Positions 1-9,496 of a stretch of DNA of 29,283 nt are shown piece after piece; the first letter of the stretch is position 1; every line of letters starts with the position of its first letter. The translations under genes and the position numbers were made by a program. The DNA lies in contig NZ_JBEXCV010000115.1 in the NCBI RefSeq assembly GCF_040605455.1, forward strand, positions 1-29,283. The letters run 5' to 3'. The stretch comes from Embleya sp040605455. GTDB lineage: Bacteria > Actinomycetota > Actinomycetes > Streptomycetales > Streptomycetaceae. The notes beneath the pieces were generated by a model. That model worked only from the letters and a program-made list of their open reading frames with translations, was not told the origin of the DNA and did not search any database.

Positions 1-1391
1 GCGACCGCAGCAACAACGAGCGCGGCGAGCGTGGCAGCGACCGCGCCGAGCGTGGCAGCGACCGCGCCGAGCGGGCCGATCGCGGCGGCGAGCGCGGCAA
101 GCAGCAGCAACAGCAGCAGCAGGACAACGACCCGATGGGTCCGGACGACGACTTCGAGGGTGGCGGCCGTCGGCGTCGTGGCCGCTACCGCGACCGCAAC
201 CGTCGCCGCGGCGGCCGCGAGGGCTTCGAGACCAACGAGCCCGTGCTGGCCGACGACGACGTCCTGGTCCCCGTCGCGGGCATCCTGGACATCCTCGACA
301 ACTACGCCTTCGTGCGGACCTCGGGCTACCTGCCCGGCTCCAACGACGTGTACGTCTCGCTCGCCCAGGTCCGCAAGAACGGCCTGCGCAAGGGTGACGC
401 GATCGTCGGCGCGGTGCGCCAGCCGCGCGACGGCGAGCGTCGGGAGAAGTTCAACGCCCTCGTGCGCTTGGACACGGTCAACGGCATGGAGCCGGAACAG
501 GCGCGGCAGCGCTCCGACTTCAACAAGCTCACCCCGCTGTACCCGCAGGACCGGCTCCGCCTGGAGACCGACTCCAGCGCGCTGACCACGCGGATCATCG
601 ACCTCGTGTCGCCGATCGGCAAGGGCCAGCGCGGCCTGATCGTCGCGCCGCCCAAGGCGGGCAAGACGATGGTGCTCCAGGCGATCGCCAACGCGATCAC
701 CGTGAACAATCCCGAGTGCCACCTGATGGTCGTGCTCGTGGACGAGCGCCCCGAAGAAGTCACCGACATGCAGCGCTCGGTCAAGGGCGAGGTCATCTCC
801 TCGACCTTCGACCGGCCCGCCGAGGACCACACGATCGTCGCCGAGCTGGCCATCGAGCGGGCCAAGCGCCTGGTCGAGCTGGGCCACGACGTGGTCGTGC
901 TGCTCGACTCGATCACCCGCTTGGGCCGCGCGTACAACCTCGCGGCGCCCGCCTCCGGCCGAATCCTGTCCGGTGGTGTCGACTCGACCGCGCTGTACCC
1001 GCCGAAGAAGTTCTTCGGCGCGGCGCGCAACATCGAGAACGGCGGCTCGCTGACCATCCTCGCCACCGCGCTCGTCGAGACCGGCTCGCGGATGGACGAG
1101 GTGATCTTCGAGGAATTCAAGGGCACCGGCAACATGGAGCTCAAGCTCGACCGCAAGCTCGCCGACAAGCGCATCTTCCCGGCGGTGGACGTGGACGCGT
1201 CCAGCACCCGCAAGGAAGAGATCCTGATGGCCTCGGACGAACTCGCGGTCGTCTGGAAGCTGCGCCGGGTGCTGCACGCACTCGACCAGCAGCAGGCCAT
1301 CGAGCTGCTTCTGGACAAGATGAAGAAGACCAAGAGCAACGGCGAGTTCCTGATGCAGATCCAGAAGACGACGCCGATGCCGAACGACTAG
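1..1391 (+). CDS. rho: Transcription termination factor Rho (5' truncated by window)
   Basis: Hexameric RNA-dependent ATPase/translocase that terminates untranslated transcripts. The frame is open through the left edge (first whole codon at 3), so the start lies outside. The visible N-terminal part is a low-complexity Arg/Gly/Asp/Glu stretch with a duplicated ERGSDRA heptad, a run of seven Gln and Arg-rich blocks. This is the extended basic insert typical of actinobacterial Rho, known in the family to bind RNA. From about position 240 the conserved body follows: the cold-shock-like primary RNA-binding domain, then the ATPase core with P-loop APPKAGKT (about 646-669), the VVLVDERPEEVTDM segment and the LLDSITRLGRAYN Walker B region. 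It ends MQIQKTTPMPND with TAG at 1389-1391. The last nine codons and the stop are repeated downstream. Identification is secure; only the start is missing. Confidence 0.97.
   Translation, partial: DRSNNERGERGSDRAERGSDRAERADRGGERGKQQQQQQQDNDPMGPDDDFEGGGRRRRGRYRDRNRRRGGREGFETNEPVLADDDVLVPVAGILDILDNYAFVRTSGYLPGSNDVYVSLAQVRKNGLRKGDAIVGAVRQPRDGERREKFNALVRLDTVNGMEPEQARQRSDFNKLTPLYPQDRLRLETDSSALTTRIIDLVSPIGKGQRGLIVAPPKAGKTMVLQAIANAITVNNPECHLMVVLVDERPEEVTDMQRSVKGEVISSTFDRPAEDHTIVAELAIERAKRLVELGHDVVVLLDSITRLGRAYNLAAPASGRILSGGVDSTALYPPKKFFGAARNIENGGSLTILATALVETGSRMDEVIFEEFKGTGNMELKLDRKLADKRIFPAVDVDASSTRKEEILMASDELAVVWKLRRVLHALDQQQAIELLLDKMKKTKSNGEFLMQIQKTTPMPND
27..68 (+). repeat. 21-bp tandem duplication inside rho
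   Basis: Two identical 21-bp units (27-47 and 48-68) encode ERGSDRA twice, and a shortened third unit (GAG CGG GCC) follows. The unit is a multiple of three, so the frame is kept. It lies in the low-complexity insert of Rho, where length variation is expected to be tolerated. Confidence 0.85.
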
Positions 1392-1539
1392 TCGGCCTGG
1401 GCGTGGGGTCCGGGGGTCGCTCCCGGATCGGCACAGTCTGAAGACGACGCCGATGCCGAACGACTAGTCGGCCTGGGCGTGGGGTCCGGGGGTCGCTCCC
1501 GGATCGGCGCAGTCCGAAGACCACGCCCGGCCGAACGAC
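1364..1539 (+). repeat. 76-bp tandem repeat: rho tail plus hairpin
   Basis: Unit 1 (1364-1439) consists of the last 28 bp of rho, including TAG, plus 48 bp of downstream sequence. Unit 2 (1440-1515) repeats it with two substitutions (A to G and T to C near its end). A decayed third start is seen at 1516-1539 (GAAGAC, ACGCC, then GCCGAACGAC with one base missing). Each full unit holds a hairpin (1409-1427 and 1485-1503): TCCGGGGG, loop TCG, then CTCCCGGA, with one G-U pair. Positions 1401-1427 match, at 25 of 27 positions, the reverse complement of 17649-17675 in the pduO repeat. Confidence 0.93.
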
Positions 1540-1608
1540 CAGGTCCTCGGACCGGTCGTAAGGAACATACGAAACAAGACGCAACTCCAGACACGGCGTC
1601 GGCCAGGA

Positions 1609-1635
1609 GGGAATGCCACGACCCCGGTCGTGGTT
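1609..1635 (+). promoter_or_regulatory. SigR-type (disulfide-stress) promoter of rpmE
   Basis: GGGAAT (1609-1614), an 18-nt spacer, then GTT (1633-1635) matches the Streptomyces SigR consensus GGAAT-N18-GTT. Transcription would start near 1641-1645, giving a leader of roughly 120 nt before rpmE. From memory, rpmE is among the reported SigR targets in S. coelicolor. The spacer holds the inverted repeat CCACGACC/GGTCGTGG (1616-1633), which overlaps the -10 element. Confidence 0.7.
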
Positions 1636-1670
1636 GGGCGGTACAGACCCGGATTTGGGTCCGGTCGCCC
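1636..1670 (+). promoter_or_regulatory. Nested hairpin in the rpmE leader
   Basis: Outer arms GGGCG (1636-1640) and CGCCC (1666-1670) enclose inner arms GACCC (1646-1650) and GGGTC (1657-1661). The structure would lie at or just after the predicted SigR start site. It could be a 5' stabilising structure or an autoregulatory site for L31; the sequence does not decide between them. Confidence 0.35.
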
Positions 1671-1761
1671 CCTCCTGGCAGACTGCTCTGTCGGCCCCGG
1701 TTCACGTGACGCCCACTCGGGTGTACGACCCGGCGCCCTCCCGAACCTCAAGGAGACTCCT

Positions 1762-1986
1762 GTGAAGCCCGACATCCACCCCGAGTACGTGGAGACCACC
1801 GTCACCTGCGGCTGTGGCTCGACGTTCACCACGCACAGCACCGCGACCAGCGGCCAGATCCGCGTCGAGGTCTGTTCGCAGTGTCACCCGTTCTACACGG
1901 GCAAGCAGAAGATCCTCGACACGGGTGGCCGTGTGGCGCGCTTCGAGAAGCGCTTCGGCAAGCAGCCGGTGGCCGGCAACAAGTAG
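1762..1986 (+). CDS. rpmE: 50S ribosomal protein L31, zinc-ribbon form
   Basis: Large-subunit ribosomal protein of 74 residues, the usual length. The start is GTG 1762, six bases after AAGGAG (1750-1755). The frame is open further upstream to 1630, but that part has no L31 similarity. The protein begins MKPDIHPEYVETTV and carries the four cysteines of the zinc-binding form: Cys16 and Cys18 (CGCGS), then Cys38 and Cys41 (CSQCHPFYTG). It ends RFGKQPVAGNK. A thiol/zinc protein behind a SigR-type promoter fits the redox link proposed for this gene. Transcription probably stops at the hairpin after it, separating it from prfA. Confidence 0.96.
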   Translation: MKPDIHPEYVETTVTCGCGSTFTTHSTATSGQIRVEVCSQCHPFYTGKQKILDTGGRVARFEKRFGKQPVAGNK

Positions 1987-1994
1987 CGACCCCG

Positions 1995-2050
1995 CGGCGC
2001 CGGAGGAGCGGTGGGCCTTGTCCAAGGTCCGTCCCGCCCCTCCGGCGCCG
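1995..2050 (+). terminator. Strong inverted repeat after rpmE
   Basis: A perfect 12-bp inverted repeat, CGGCGCCGGAGG (1995-2006) and CCTCCGGCGCCG (2039-2050), starts nine bases after the rpmE stop. The 32-nt loop contains a second small hairpin (CCTT/AAGG). There is no U-tract, as is common for actinobacterial terminators. The prfA ribosome binding site AGAGGAG (2129-2135) lies well outside the stem. Confidence 0.65.
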
Positions 2051-2141
2051 TTCGTTTGTCCGCCCGTTCGGCCTCCCGCCGATCCCGCCACCGCGTCGCC
2101 GATCCCGCCGAGTTCGCGGCCATACCCCAGAGGAGCCCCCA

Positions 2142-3209
<1,068 letters not shown>

Positions 3210-3219
3210 CGGAGACGAG

Positions 3220-4065
3220 ATGAATCTGCTGCTCGCCGAGGTGGCCCAGGCCACCCTGCGACTGGCCGACGCGGGCGTTCCCTCTCCGCGCTTCGATGCC
3301 GAGGAACTCGCGGCGTTCGTGCACGGCGTCAAGCGCGGCGCCCTGCACACCGTCGCCGACGGCGATTTCGACGCGCGGTTCTGGGAGGCCATCGCGCGGC
3401 GGGAGGCCCGTGAGCCGTTGCAGCACATCACCGGGCGCGCGTTCTTCCGCTACCTCGAACTCCAGGTGGGCCCGGGTGTGTTCGTGCCCCGCCCGGAGAC
3501 CGAGGTGGTGGTCGGCTGGGCGATAGACGCGCTGCGCGCGATGGACGTGGCCGAACCGCTCGTGGTCGACCTGTGTACCGGCTCCGGTGCGATCGCGCTC
3601 GCGGTCGCCCAGGAGGTGCCGCGCTCGGTCGTGCACGCGGTCGAGCTGGACCCGGACGCGCACCGCTACGCCGCGCGCAACGCGAGCGGCTCGCGGGTGA
3701 TCCTGCACCGGGGCGACGCGCTCGCCGCGCTGCCGGAGCTGGACGGCACGGTCGACCTGGTGATCTGCAATCCGCCCTACGTCCCGCTGGACGAGCGGGA
3801 CGAGATGGCGCCCGAGGCCCGCGACCACGATCCCGAGCTGGCCCTGTTCTCCGGACCGGACGGGTTGGACTTCATCCGGATCCTGTCCAAGACCGCCTAC
3901 CGGCTACTGCGCCCGGGCGGCCTGGTGGTGGTCGAGCATGCGGACACCCAGGGTGGCGCGGTGCCGTGGATCTTCAACGAGGAAGCCGGTTGGGTGGACG
4001 CGGCCGATCACCGCGACCTGACCAATCGCCCGCGCTTCACCACAGCACGCAAGGAAGGCGCGTGA
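3220..4065 (+). CDS. prmC: Release factor glutamine methyltransferase
   Basis: SAM-dependent N5-methylation of the Gln in the GGQ motif of release factors; formerly HemK. The start is ATG 3220, five bases after GGAG of GGAGACGAG, giving 281 residues. An N-terminal helical domain (about 1-90) includes the ARREAREPLQHITGRAFF segment and ends FVPRPETE. The Rossmann methyltransferase domain follows, with SAM loop VDLCTGSGAIAL (116-127; Cys where Gly is more usual) and the catalytic NPPY at 184-187. The stop overlaps a possible GTG start as GTGA (4062-4065). Its place directly after prfA agrees with its substrate. Confidence 0.95.
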   Translation: MNLLLAEVAQATLRLADAGVPSPRFDAEELAAFVHGVKRGALHTVADGDFDARFWEAIARREAREPLQHITGRAFFRYLELQVGPGVFVPRPETEVVVGWAIDALRAMDVAEPLVVDLCTGSGAIALAVAQEVPRSVVHAVELDPDAHRYAARNASGSRVILHRGDALAALPELDGTVDLVICNPPYVPLDERDEMAPEARDHDPELALFSGPDGLDFIRILSKTAYRLLRPGGLVVVEHADTQGGAVPWIFNEEAGWVDAADHRDLTNRPRFTTARKEGA

Positions 4066-4214
4066 ACCGCGCGCCCCGCACATCCGCACCGCCCGCACCG
4101 GCAGCGCGGATCGCACCACCGGCAGCACCCGCGTTGCCGGCACCGTACGCACCGCTTGTACCGCCGGTACTGCCTGTACCGCCCGTACCGCATCAGGAGG
4201 TAAGTGCCCGATGA
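4062..4214 (+). CDS. Possible 50-residue Pro/Ala/Val-rich small protein or leader peptide
   Basis: An open frame starting GTG 4062 and ending TGA 4214 bridges the whole gap between prmC and tsaC. It overlaps prmC by GTGA and tsaC by ATGA, the classic arrangement for translational coupling at both ends. The product would start MNRAPRTSAPPAPAAR, contain PP pairs such as LVPPVLPVPPVPH and end QEVSAR. Most of it is a 9-bp minisatellite, so the frame could stay open by chance. GCA and GTA codons are common here and rare in neighbouring genes, which argues against a conserved protein. No family is recognised. If translated, its proline runs could slow ribosomes just before the tsaC start. Confidence 0.35.
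   Translation: MNRAPRTSAPPAPAARIAPPAAPALPAPYAPLVPPVLPVPPVPHQEVSAR
4086..4193 (+). repeat. Degenerate 9-bp minisatellite, about 12 units
   Basis: Twelve consecutive 9-bp units with approximate consensus G(C/T)ACCGNNN fill 108 bp. The last four begin GTACCGCCG, GTACTGCCT, GTACCGCCC and GTACCGCAT; earlier units carry GCACCG or decayed forms. In the GTG-4062 frame each unit reads (Ala/Val)-Pro-X. The array ends immediately before AGGAGG (4195-4200), the tsaC ribosome binding site. Confidence 0.8.
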
Positions 4215-4858
4215 GCCGACGCTACGACTGCTCCGACGCGATGGACCGTGGGCTCGGGCTGCGTGAGGCGACCGGGTCGATCAAGCGCGGCGACCTGGTC
4301 GTGTTGCCGACGGACACCCTGTACGGCATCGGTGCGGACGCGTTCACCCCGCACGCGGTGCACGCGTTGCTGGACGCCAAGGGTCGGGGCCGCAACATGC
4401 CCTCGCCCGTGCTGGTCGGCTCGCCGAACACGCTGCACGGGCTGGTCACCGGCTTTCCCGAGGTCGGTTGGGAACTGGTCGACGCGTTCTGGCCGGGCGC
4501 GCTCACCATCGTCGCGTTCCACCAGCCGTCGCTGATGTGGGACCTGGGCGATACGCGCGGCACGGTCGCGGTGCGGATGCCGCTGCATCCCGTCGCGATC
4601 GAGTTGCTCACCGAGACCGGCCCGATGGCGGTCAGCAGCGCGAACCGGTCCGGCAATCCGGCGGCGACCACGGTCGACGAGGCCGAGGCCCAGCTCGGCG
4701 ACTCCGTGGCGGTGTACCTGGACGGCGGCACGTGCCCCTCGACCGCGCCGTCCTCGATCATCGATCTGACCGCCGGCCGCCCCCGGCTGCTGCGTGCGGG
4801 TGCCCTGTCGCTGGAGACGTTGCGCGAGGTCGTTCCCGACCTGGAGGGCGTGAATTGA
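4211..4858 (+). CDS. tsaC: L-threonylcarbamoyladenylate synthase
   Basis: Makes threonylcarbamoyl-AMP from threonine, bicarbonate and ATP, the first step of the universal t6A37 modification of ANN-decoding tRNAs (TsaC/Sua5/YwlC family). It has 215 residues, the short form without the Sua5 C-terminal domain. Visible motifs are LPTDTLYGIG (32-41), the basic pair K57/R59 in DAKGRGRNMPSPVLV, VSSANRSG (141-148) and PSSIIDL near 180. The Pro expected right after KGR is displaced here (GRNMPSP). The start is ATG 4211, nine to ten bases after AGGAGG. The stop overlaps the TTG start of the phosphatase gene (TTGA). Confidence 0.92.
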   Translation: MSRRYDCSDAMDRGLGLREATGSIKRGDLVVLPTDTLYGIGADAFTPHAVHALLDAKGRGRNMPSPVLVGSPNTLHGLVTGFPEVGWELVDAFWPGALTIVAFHQPSLMWDLGDTRGTVAVRMPLHPVAIELLTETGPMAVSSANRSGNPAATTVDEAEAQLGDSVAVYLDGGTCPSTAPSSIIDLTAGRPRLLRAGALSLETLREVVPDLEGVN

Positions 4859-5505
4859 CCCCGCCGCCACCCGTGGGGCACTCCTACGGGCCGTACGGGT
4901 CCGCGCCCGACTCGTTTCGGATCCTGTTCGTGTGCACGGGGAGCATCTGTCGCTCGCCGATCGCGGAGCGGCTGGCGCGGCTCGGCCTGGAGCGCCGGCT
5001 CGCCGCCGACGACGCGGTCCGGCTCAGCGTGCAGAGCGCCGGGACCTGGGGGCACGAAGGCGCGCCGATGGAGCCGCACGCGGCCGAGGTGCTGCTCGAA
5101 TACGGCGCCGATCCGGGCGACTTCCACGGCCGCGAGCTGCTCGACGAGCACGTCGCCGAGGCGGACCTGGTGCTCACCGCGACGCTGGATCACCGCGCGC
5201 ACGTGGTGTCCATGGGGCATGCCTCGGGTTTGCGTACGTTCACGCTCAAGGAGTTCACCCGGTTGGTCGCGGTGCTGGAGCGGGCGCCCTACCCCGAGCG
5301 TGATCTGGTCCAGCGCGGGCGCTCGCTGGTGCGGGCCGCCGCGGCGCTGCGCGGCCGGTTGGCCGCACCCGATCCCGAGTGGGACGAGGTGGCCGACCCG
5401 TACGGCGCGCCGCTGAGCGTCTTCCGGGCCTGTGCCTCCGACATCGGGTCGGCCCTGGATCCGGTGCTCACCGCGCTCACCGGGTACCCCGCGCACAGCC
5501 TCTGA
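4855..5505 (+). CDS. Low-molecular-weight protein tyrosine phosphatase family protein
   Basis: Cytoplasmic phosphatase of the LMW-PTP/arsenate-reductase fold. The start is taken as TTG 4855 because it overlaps the tsaC stop (TTGA); GTG 4873 is the alternative and would drop a Pro-rich hexapeptide. The product has 216 residues, longer than the usual 150-160, with about 20 extra N-terminal residues and an insert in the second half. The catalytic loop is VCTGSICRSP, with nucleophile Cys27 and Arg33 (CX5R). The usual Asn after Gly is Ser. The general-acid Asp is probably that of VADPYGAP near residue 180. A phosphatase gene at this place between tsaC and glyA is, from memory, usual in Streptomyces. 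The substrate is unknown. Confidence 0.85.
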   Translation: MTPPPPVGHSYGPYGSAPDSFRILFVCTGSICRSPIAERLARLGLERRLAADDAVRLSVQSAGTWGHEGAPMEPHAAEVLLEYGADPGDFHGRELLDEHVAEADLVLTATLDHRAHVVSMGHASGLRTFTLKEFTRLVAVLERAPYPERDLVQRGRSLVRAAAALRGRLAAPDPEWDEVADPYGAPLSVFRACASDIGSALDPVLTALTGYPAHSL

Positions 5506-5644
5506 TCGACGGGTCGGCGCGCGGGTCGCGAGCATGTGCAGCGCGCGGCCGGCAACGGGCCCGAATCGGCTCGGGAAGAGCCTGTGCGTGTCCCGACACC
5601 CGGCATATGGTGGAGACGTCCCTGCGGCCTTGAGGAGCAGTCCC

Positions 5645-6928
<1,284 letters not shown>

Positions 6929-6933
6929 GGCGT

Positions 6934-7018
6934 GGATTCGGGAATCCGGCCCCGGGGTGGCTGGGACCGGGGTGACTGTGGTTACGTGTGGGGCGACGGG
7001 CCGGTGGTGGCGCCACCG
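6934..7018 (+). terminator. Two hairpins after glyA
   Basis: GGATTC/GAATCC (6934-6939, 6942-6947) and CGGTGG/CCACCG (7002-7007, 7013-7018) lie in the 209-bp gap between glyA and wecA. The gap also has a -10-like TAGTCT at 7083-7088, about 50 bases before the wecA start, with no clear -35. This suggests partial termination and a separate wecA promoter, but the evidence is weak. Confidence 0.35.
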
Positions 7019-7137
7019 AGCATTGTGCGATCGTCCCTCGCCGGTGAAGATGTGTGATTCTCCCGGGGAGCGGCGGCACCTCTAGTCTGATGCCCGTGCT
7101 GCCGCTGGGATGTGCCGAAGCCGGGGACGGTTGAGTC

Positions 7138-8493
7138 TTGCGCGAATACCTGCTCACGCTGTTCGTCGCCGCCGCGGTGACCTACCTGCTGACGGGCGCG
7201 GTCCGCCGGTTCGCCATCGCCGCGGGCGCGATGCCCGAGATCCGAGCGCGCGACGTGCACAAGGAGCCGACGCCGCGCCTGGGCGGGTTGGCGATGTTCG
7301 GCGGCCTGTGCGCGGGTCTGTTGGTCGCACGGCATCTGCCGGTGCTCCGGGACGTGTTCACCTCCTCGACCGATGTGCAGGCACTGCTGTCCGGCTGCAC
7401 GCTGATCTCGGTGCTGGGTGTGATCGACGACAAGTGGGGCGTCGACGCGATCATCAAGCTGCTCGGTCAGGCGCTCGCCGCGGGCGTGATGGTCTGGCAG
7501 GGCATCGTCATCCTGTGGCTGCCCATCCCCGGCTACGGCACGGTCGGACTGACGCCGACCCAGGGCACGCTGCTGACCATCGGGATAGTGGTCATCACGA
7601 TCAACGCGGTGAACTTCGTGGACGGCCTGGACGGCCTCGCGGCCGGCATGGTGTGCATCGCCGCGATCGCCTTCTTCGGCTACTCCTACCGGCTCTGGTT
7701 CGGCTACGGCGTCTCCGCCGCCGCCGCACCGACGCTGTTCACCGCACTGCTGATCGGGATGTGCGTGGGCTTTCTGCCGCACAACCTGCACCCCGCGCGG
7801 ATCTTCATGGGCGACTCCGGCTCGATGCTGATCGGCCTGATGCTGGCCGCCGCGGCGGTCACCGTCACCGGTCGGATCGACCCGGGCGCGATCATGGCGC
7901 AAAACGACGGCTCGCTGACCTTCACCACGCACAAGCTGGTGCCGGTCTACATCCCGCTGGTGCTGCCGTTCGCGGTGCTGGTGGTGCCGTTGATGGACCT
8001 GGTGATGGCGGTCGGCCGGCGCGGCTGGGCGGGGCGTTCGCCGTTCGCCGCGGACAAGGGCCACCTGCACCACCGGCTCCTGGAGATCGGCCACTCGCAC
8101 AGCCGCGCCGTACTGATCATGTACTTCTGGTCCGGCCTGATCGCGTCGTTCACCGTGCTCATCTCGGTCCGCCCGGAACGGCGTCCGATCATCTACGCGG
8201 GCCTGGGGCTGATCGCCCTGGGGCTGGTGATCCTGATGTTGCCGAGGTTCAAGCCGCACGTGCCGACCGAGTTGAACAACGTGGTTCCGCCGCGCTATCG
8301 CCGGCTCCGGCGGCGCGGGCGCGGCGCGAACGTTCCGGCTGATCGGATCGTTCCCGGCGAATCAGACGGCGTACGGCTGAACGGAGCATCCGCCACACCC
8401 GTCACAGGCCCCTCAGAGAAGCCCGGAGATCCCTCCCGACCTGGGCATTTTCCGGTTGGCAGGGGGACGCGAAAGGGTGGTGGAGGGCTGTGA
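7138..8493 (+). CDS. wecA: Undecaprenyl/decaprenyl-phosphate GlcNAc-1-phosphate transferase
   Basis: Polytopic membrane enzyme of the WecA/TagO/MraY superfamily. It transfers GlcNAc-1-P from UDP-GlcNAc to a polyprenyl phosphate, the first step of wall polymer synthesis (arabinogalactan linker in mycobacteria; teichoic-type polymers in streptomycetes). The start is TTG 7138; an in-frame stop lies two codons upstream (7132) and the nearest purine-rich site is GGGGACGG. Of the 451 residues, the first 370 carry about ten hydrophobic helices. Signature residues are the Mg-binding pair in VIDDKWG (97-98), NAVNFVDGLDGLAAG (156-170), FMGDSGSM (223-230) and HLHHRLL (309-315). The last 80 residues are hydrophilic, Arg/Gly/Pro-rich and probably cytosolic. 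It lies directly before the atp operon, as rfe does in mycobacteria. Confidence 0.93.
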   Translation: MREYLLTLFVAAAVTYLLTGAVRRFAIAAGAMPEIRARDVHKEPTPRLGGLAMFGGLCAGLLVARHLPVLRDVFTSSTDVQALLSGCTLISVLGVIDDKWGVDAIIKLLGQALAAGVMVWQGIVILWLPIPGYGTVGLTPTQGTLLTIGIVVITINAVNFVDGLDGLAAGMVCIAAIAFFGYSYRLWFGYGVSAAAAPTLFTALLIGMCVGFLPHNLHPARIFMGDSGSMLIGLMLAAAAVTVTGRIDPGAIMAQNDGSLTFTTHKLVPVYIPLVLPFAVLVVPLMDLVMAVGRRGWAGRSPFAADKGHLHHRLLEIGHSHSRAVLIMYFWSGLIASFTVLISVRPERRPIIYAGLGLIALGLVILMLPRFKPHVPTELNNVVPPRYRRLRRRGRGANVPADRIVPGESDGVRLNGASATPVTGPSEKPGDPSRPGHFPVGRGTRKGGGGL

Positions 8494-8532
8494 GCTTGTA
8501 CACACGAACGGGTAAAGCTCTGCTCAAATAGT

Positions 8533-8550
8533 TTGTGATATCGTTCACGA
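8533..8550 (+). promoter_or_regulatory. Rex-like operator upstream of the atp operon
   Basis: TTGTGA-TATCGT-TCACGA is an 18-bp imperfect palindrome (five of six arm bases symmetric). It fits the NADH/NAD-sensing repressor Rex site (TTGTGAA/TTCACAA type; Streptomyces TGTGAAC-GTTCACA). It lies 154 bases before the atpI start and 39 bases after wecA. From memory, Rex control of the Streptomyces atp operon has been reported. The exact -10 and -35 elements could not be placed. Confidence 0.6.
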
Positions 8551-8686
8551 ACCAGGATCAACGGCCGATGAACCCCCAGCAACGAGGGTTCGCCCCTATG
8601 GCCATTCCCGAGCGTTGCGTCGTTCCGAGCGCTTGTTCGGGCGGCTGATCCTCCCCATGCCCCCCACTGATGCCGGAGTCACCGAC

Positions 8687-9091
8687 ATGCAGGCCAATGA
8701 CGTCCGCCTTCTCCGAGGTTCGGTCGTGTGCACGACCGCAGCCGGAGTAATCGCGGCCATCGCGGCTTTCTTTGCGGCCGGTGGCAAAGGACTGCTCGGC
8801 GCGGTGTTCGCCACCGTCGTCGTCCTGGCCTTCTTCGCGATCGGCCAGTTGGCGATCGGGCGTATCTCGCGCAACAACCCCCTCATGATGATGAACATGG
8901 CGCTCTTCACGTACATCGTGCAGATCCTGCTGTTGGGGTTGGTTTTGTTCCTGTTCAAGGACACCAAGGCGTTCGACACGAAGGTGTTCGGACTCACGAT
9001 TCTCGGGGCCACGCTGGTCTGGGTCGCCTCGCAGGTCTGGGTCTTCACCCGGCTGAAGATCGCCTACGTCGAACCGGACGGAGAGCGATGA
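8687..9091 (+). CDS. atpI: ATP synthase protein I
   Basis: Small membrane protein encoded at the head of atp operons, thought to help c-ring assembly or Mg supply. The start ATG 8687 is chosen because CGGAG lies eight bases upstream; ATG 8657 and TTG 8615 are in frame but lack a ribosome binding site. The product has 134 residues with four hydrophobic segments: about 10-32 (after LLRG), 35-58, 68-90 and 103-125. Its tail ends RLKIAYVEPDGER. Sequence conservation in this family is low, so the call rests on topology, length and position before the Fo genes. Confidence 0.82.
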   Translation: MQANDVRLLRGSVVCTTAAGVIAAIAAFFAAGGKGLLGAVFATVVVLAFFAIGQLAIGRISRNNPLMMMNMALFTYIVQILLLGLVLFLFKDTKAFDTKVFGLTILGATLVWVASQVWVFTRLKIAYVEPDGER

Positions 9092-9179
9092 CACACGCAC
9101 GTCGTCGGTCGAGAGCGGCACGGGGTCCGCGGACCGGGTATGTAGACGCGACGCAGGTACTGCTAATGTCCGGGGCGTC

Positions 9180-9407
9180 ATGAGCGAGAGAGGCCCCCGT
9201 CCACCGGACCGAGAGAATCGGGCGATGGACGGTGCCGCATGGTCGAGTGTCGGTTACCTGCTGAGCGGCATGCTGTTCTACGGCGGCATCGGCTGGCTGA
9301 TCGACCGGTGGACGGGCCACTCCGCCCTGTTCCTGCCGATCGGCCTGGTCGTCGGAATCGCTCTGTCCCTGGTTCTTGTCTTTGTCCGCCACGGCAGGTC
9401 CTCCTGA
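9180..9407 (+). CDS. AtpZ/AtpI-like small two-helix membrane protein
   Basis: A 75-residue protein: about 20 hydrophilic residues (MSERGPRPPDRENRAMDG), then two hydrophobic helices, WSSVGYLLSGMLFYGGIGWLI and SALFLPIGLVVGIALSLVLVFV, joined by DRWTGH. This resembles the AtpZ family (putative FoF1 Ca/Mg transporter subunit) that accompanies atpI. The start is ATG 9180; internal ATG 9225 is possible. The leader is short: a -10-like TAATGT (9164-9169) lies ten bases before ATG with TAGACG 15 bases further upstream, so a second, short-leader promoter may exist. The role is inferred from family and position. Confidence 0.7.
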   Translation: MSERGPRPPDRENRAMDGAAWSSVGYLLSGMLFYGGIGWLIDRWTGHSALFLPIGLVVGIALSLVLVFVRHGRSS

Positions 9408-9496
9408 CCGGGCCCTGTTGCGTGCCGCTCCGTGGCCCTCGCCACGCCGACACATCGAGGTAGCCGAAATCATGCTTCACGACGAAGGAGTCGGTG

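Noticed and set aside
1364..1539. Considered as a CRISPR or attachment site
   Set aside because: There are no regular spacers and no integrase gene; the repeated DNA is gene tail plus hairpin.
1476..1709. Small ORF 1479-1709 downstream of rho
   Set aside because: It lies in the repeat and in the rpmE promoter region, is Arg/Pro-rich and has no ribosome binding site.
6982..8259. 425-codon minus-strand frame opposite wecA
   Set aside because: The product is Gln/His/Arg-rich with no fold signal, while the plus strand has clear WecA motifs.
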